This document shows positions 62,106-64,000 of a stretch of 64,000 bases of DNA, one piece after another. The notes below the pieces were generated by a model, which saw only the letters and a list, made by a program, of their open reading frames with translations, did not search any database and had not been told where the DNA came from. Origin of the DNA: Lachnospiraceae bacterium C6A11. Lineage in GTDB: Bacteria > Bacillota > Clostridia > Lachnospirales > Lachnospiraceae. Each line of letters opens with the position of its first letter. The first letter of the stretch is position 1. A program made the translations under genes and the position numbers. The stretch lies in contig JNKY01000015.1 of assembly GCA_000702245.1 (NCBI GenBank), positions 62,001-126,000 of the forward strand, given 5' to 3'.

Positions 62106-64000
62106 TTACTTGTATTCCTTCCTCACCACCGCCAGCGCGATCAGTCCGGTTACTGCATTTATAACAAATATAACTGCTGCTGTAATAAGAAATACCGTCC
62201 AATCAATCCCGAAACGTATCGGCATATAATCACTGTTGTAAAGTCCGGTAAAACCGTGGCCACTGTATATCATTTTTGATATATAATATGCTGCTCCGGT
62301 TCCAACCAGGAATCCGATAATCACCGCACATATACTGACCAGTATTCCTTCAGCGATAACCGCCTTGCGTACTTCCTTACTGCAAAAACCGATATTTCTT
62401 AGAAGCTTCAGTTCCTTTCGTCTGTGTAATATCTCTGTGGTTCTGACATTAATTAGGTTAATTGTGATGATCAACAGAACTATTCCTACTATGAAGTAGA
62501 TGATATTTCTAACCATCTTCATTCCGGCAAAACCAATTCCATCATTCTCAACCCAGTAACCTTTAGATGACAGATATTTGGCAATACTTCCATCATCTTC
62601 CTCAAGATCGACATATATGTATATAGATATATCTTCGCCACTATAACGAATATTTTCGACATCCTTCTCTATCTCTTCCATGCAGCTGATTGGCTCTTCA
62701 CTATCCCTCAAATAGAAAAATGTGAAATAAGCAGAAGCATGACCAACATAATAATGTAGCTTACGATCAGCTAATTGATTATATTCAACTTTCGAAAGTA
62801 TGCCGGCTATATGAAATCTCGTCCCATAGTATTCAATATCATCTCCAACCTTCAGCTCCGGCAGAAAATCCTTAACCTTTCCCTGAACCAGTATCGTATT
62901 TATTATTCCATCCTCATTCGAAACATCAAATTCATCGGTCTCTTTTTGAAGTATGCTAAAGTACTTTTCATCAAGTCCGGTAACACTGACATATCCATAC
63001 ATTCTTCTTAGAACTTCATCATCAGCAAAACGATCTGCGTTATAATACTCGTTGACACTATAATCTAATCCAACAAAGCCTTTTTTCTTCGAAAGCTCCT
63101 TCTCCAGCTCAGCTATATCACCAAAGCTCAGACTATCAACGTTATATCCGGCTATCCATTTGCCATCTACTATGATTGAAGGCTTAAGCTGATTATTCAG
63201 CTCTGTTCGTATTATTGTCTTCATTATGCATCCAATTAATAGTACAATACTAAAACTAACTGCGAGACTGATGACAAGCAGAAGGAATCTCCCTCTACGG
63301 ATGCGTACATTCTTAAAACCGTACCATACCGGATAACCCATCAGGCCGGATTTTGTCCTGCTTTTTCTTTTCTTTTTCAGAAGCTTTTCTGATACTCTCT
63401 TATCGACATCGTCCTTACTCCTTAACGAATCTGCCGGACTCATCTTATACAGCTTTTCTATTGGTGATACCATCGAATATCCAACGATAACTGCCATGAA
63501 AAGAACAGTCAGCCCAAAAGCCTTCCACCTGAAGTAGAAATTCAGTGTTCCGATTTCAAGCAGAATCTCCTTAAGAACAGTATTTCTTGGTCCGTATTCA
63601 TTCAAAAAGCTGAATAACCCCTTACAACCAAGGATACCCAAAAATACACCCAGAATCGTTCCTATAAGTCCTATGATCAATGCCTCAAGCAGAACCATCT
63701 TAATGATCTGTTTTCTCGTGAGCCCTATACACCGAAACATTCCATAATCGTTTTCCCTCTCACAGACAGATATATTGAAGGAGTTCCTTATGATCACCAT
63801 AACAACAAGTCCAAATATAGCCGCAGTCATTAGCATTAATGCGTTAAAGAACAGTTCTCCTTCATCTATTTCCATGATCATAGCCGGCTCATATAAATCG
63901 ATAGCCGCTTCGCTAAATTCCGGTGGACATCCAAGCCTGTTGCCAAGCAGTTCTGCCTGATCACTTAAATTCTTCTTATCCTTGAAAGAGACGATAATCC
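62106..64000 (-). CDS. FtsX-family ABC permease, C-terminal part (window edge)
   Basis: The frame is open to the window edge, so the N-terminus is missing; the Met at 63881 is internal. The first visible residues (IIVSFKDKKNLSDQAELLGN) align with the middle of the paralogue encoded at 59204-62068. Shared segments include CERENDYGMFRCIGLTRKQI, VGYSMVSPIEKLY and GYPVWYGFKNVRIRRGRF. The last core ends near LHRRKELKLLRNIGFCSKEV. The pair could form a heteromeric permease for the single ATPase. Confidence 0.88.
   Translation of the reverse strand, partial: IIVSFKDKKNLSDQAELLGNRLGCPPEFSEAAIDLYEPAMIMEIDEGELFFNALMLMTAAIFGLVVMVIIRNSFNISVCERENDYGMFRCIGLTRKQIIKMVLLEALIIGLIGTILGVFLGILGCKGLFSFLNEYGPRNTVLKEILLEIGTLNFYFRWKAFGLTVLFMAVIVGYSMVSPIEKLYKMSPADSLRSKDDVDKRVSEKLLKKKRKSRTKSGLMGYPVWYGFKNVRIRRGRFLLLVISLAVSFSIVLLIGCIMKTIIRTELNNQLKPSIIVDGKWIAGYNVDSLSFGDIAELEKELSKKKGFVGLDYSVNEYYNADRFADDEVLRRMYGYVSVTGLDEKYFSILQKETDEFDVSNEDGIINTILVQGKVKDFLPELKVGDDIEYYGTRFHIAGILSKVEYNQLADRKLHYYVGHASAYFTFFYLRDSEEPISCMEEIEKDVENIRYSGEDISIYIYVDLEEDDGSIAKYLSSKGYWVENDGIGFAGMKMVRNIIYFIVGIVLLIITINLINVRTTEILHRRKELKLLRNIGFCSKEVRKAVIAEGILVSICAVIIGFLVGTGAAYYISKMIYSGHGFTGLYNSDYMPIRFGIDWTVFLITAAVIFVINAVTGLIALAVVRKEYK

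Noticed and set aside
1-64000. tRNA, rRNA or insertion sequence genes
   Set aside because: No cloverleaf, rRNA-like stretch, transposase motif or terminal inverted repeat with target duplication was noticed on reading either strand.

Overview
The window reads as a low-to-moderate GC Clostridia chromosome, most likely a gut or rumen Lachnospiraceae (Coprococcus/Butyrivibrio-like; inference). The grounds are strong purine-rich Shine-Dalgarno sites, frequent TTG/GTG starts, a T-box thrS leader, a membrane-anchored GH9 cellulase, Gly-Trp-Trp cell-wall-binding repeats and a YegP-type protein. No rRNA, tRNA, CRISPR array or insertion sequence was seen. Every gene except one (rfbG) lies on the minus strand, so the window is read below in forward coordinates but transcribed right to left.

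1-4 kb: the N-terminal part of ispE, an HD-domain phosphohydrolase, a PLP Orn/Lys/Arg-type decarboxylase and a GNAT acetyltransferase. 4-25 kb: a large surface-polysaccharide locus. It carries the CDP-3,6-dideoxyhexose genes at its two ends (rfbH/rfbG at 4-6.8 kb, rfbF at 24.4 kb). At 17.6-24.4 kb lie a ThDP (YerE-like) enzyme, a NeuB-SAF-cupin fusion, a radical SAM enzyme, an SDR reductase and a C-methyltransferase. Next come a Nudix hydrolase, a GtrB-like glycosyltransferase and the FdtA/FdtB pair for a 3-amino-3,6-dideoxyhexose. A strikingly A+T-rich block (6.8-14.4 kb) holds a hexapeptide acyltransferase, a DUF115-like protein, a Wzx flippase, a CMP-sugar synthetase-like protein, an aldolase-DUF115 fusion, a PfkB kinase and a GT2 enzyme. 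The set looks able to make at least two unusual sugars: a branched CDP-linked deoxysugar and a CMP-linked ulosonic-type acid. No polymerase, chain-length regulator or initiating phosphoglycosyltransferase is visible.

25-37 kb: serine acetyltransferase (cysE type), an alanine/Na+ symporter, an unknown membrane protein, T-box-controlled thrS, a two-ATPase plus permease ABC exporter, a two-component system with a four-copy 20-bp operator-like array, and a YegP-like protein. 37-48 kb: secreted or surface proteins (LRR/cell-wall-binding protein, GH9 cellulase, C39-like peptidase, SleB-like hydrolase), asparaginase, an arylacetate-CoA ligase and an indolepyruvate oxidoreductase beta subunit without its alpha partner.

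48-64 kb: a large FtsX-family permease, a small-multidrug-export-like membrane protein, and a tight run of response regulator, histidine kinase, CtpE-like P-type ATPase, SpoIIE-type phosphatase and STAS protein. The window ends in an ABC exporter with two paralogous FtsX-type permeases, the last cut by the window edge. A 55-codon reading frame overlaps the end of that exporter's ATPase gene by the ATGA motif.

A recurring oddity is that several conserved enzymes (IspE, the decarboxylase, RfbG, CysE, asparaginase, an FtsX permease, a response regulator) carry hydrophilic low-complexity insertions. In three of them the insertion is visibly built of in-frame tandem repeats (45, 45 and 33 bp).
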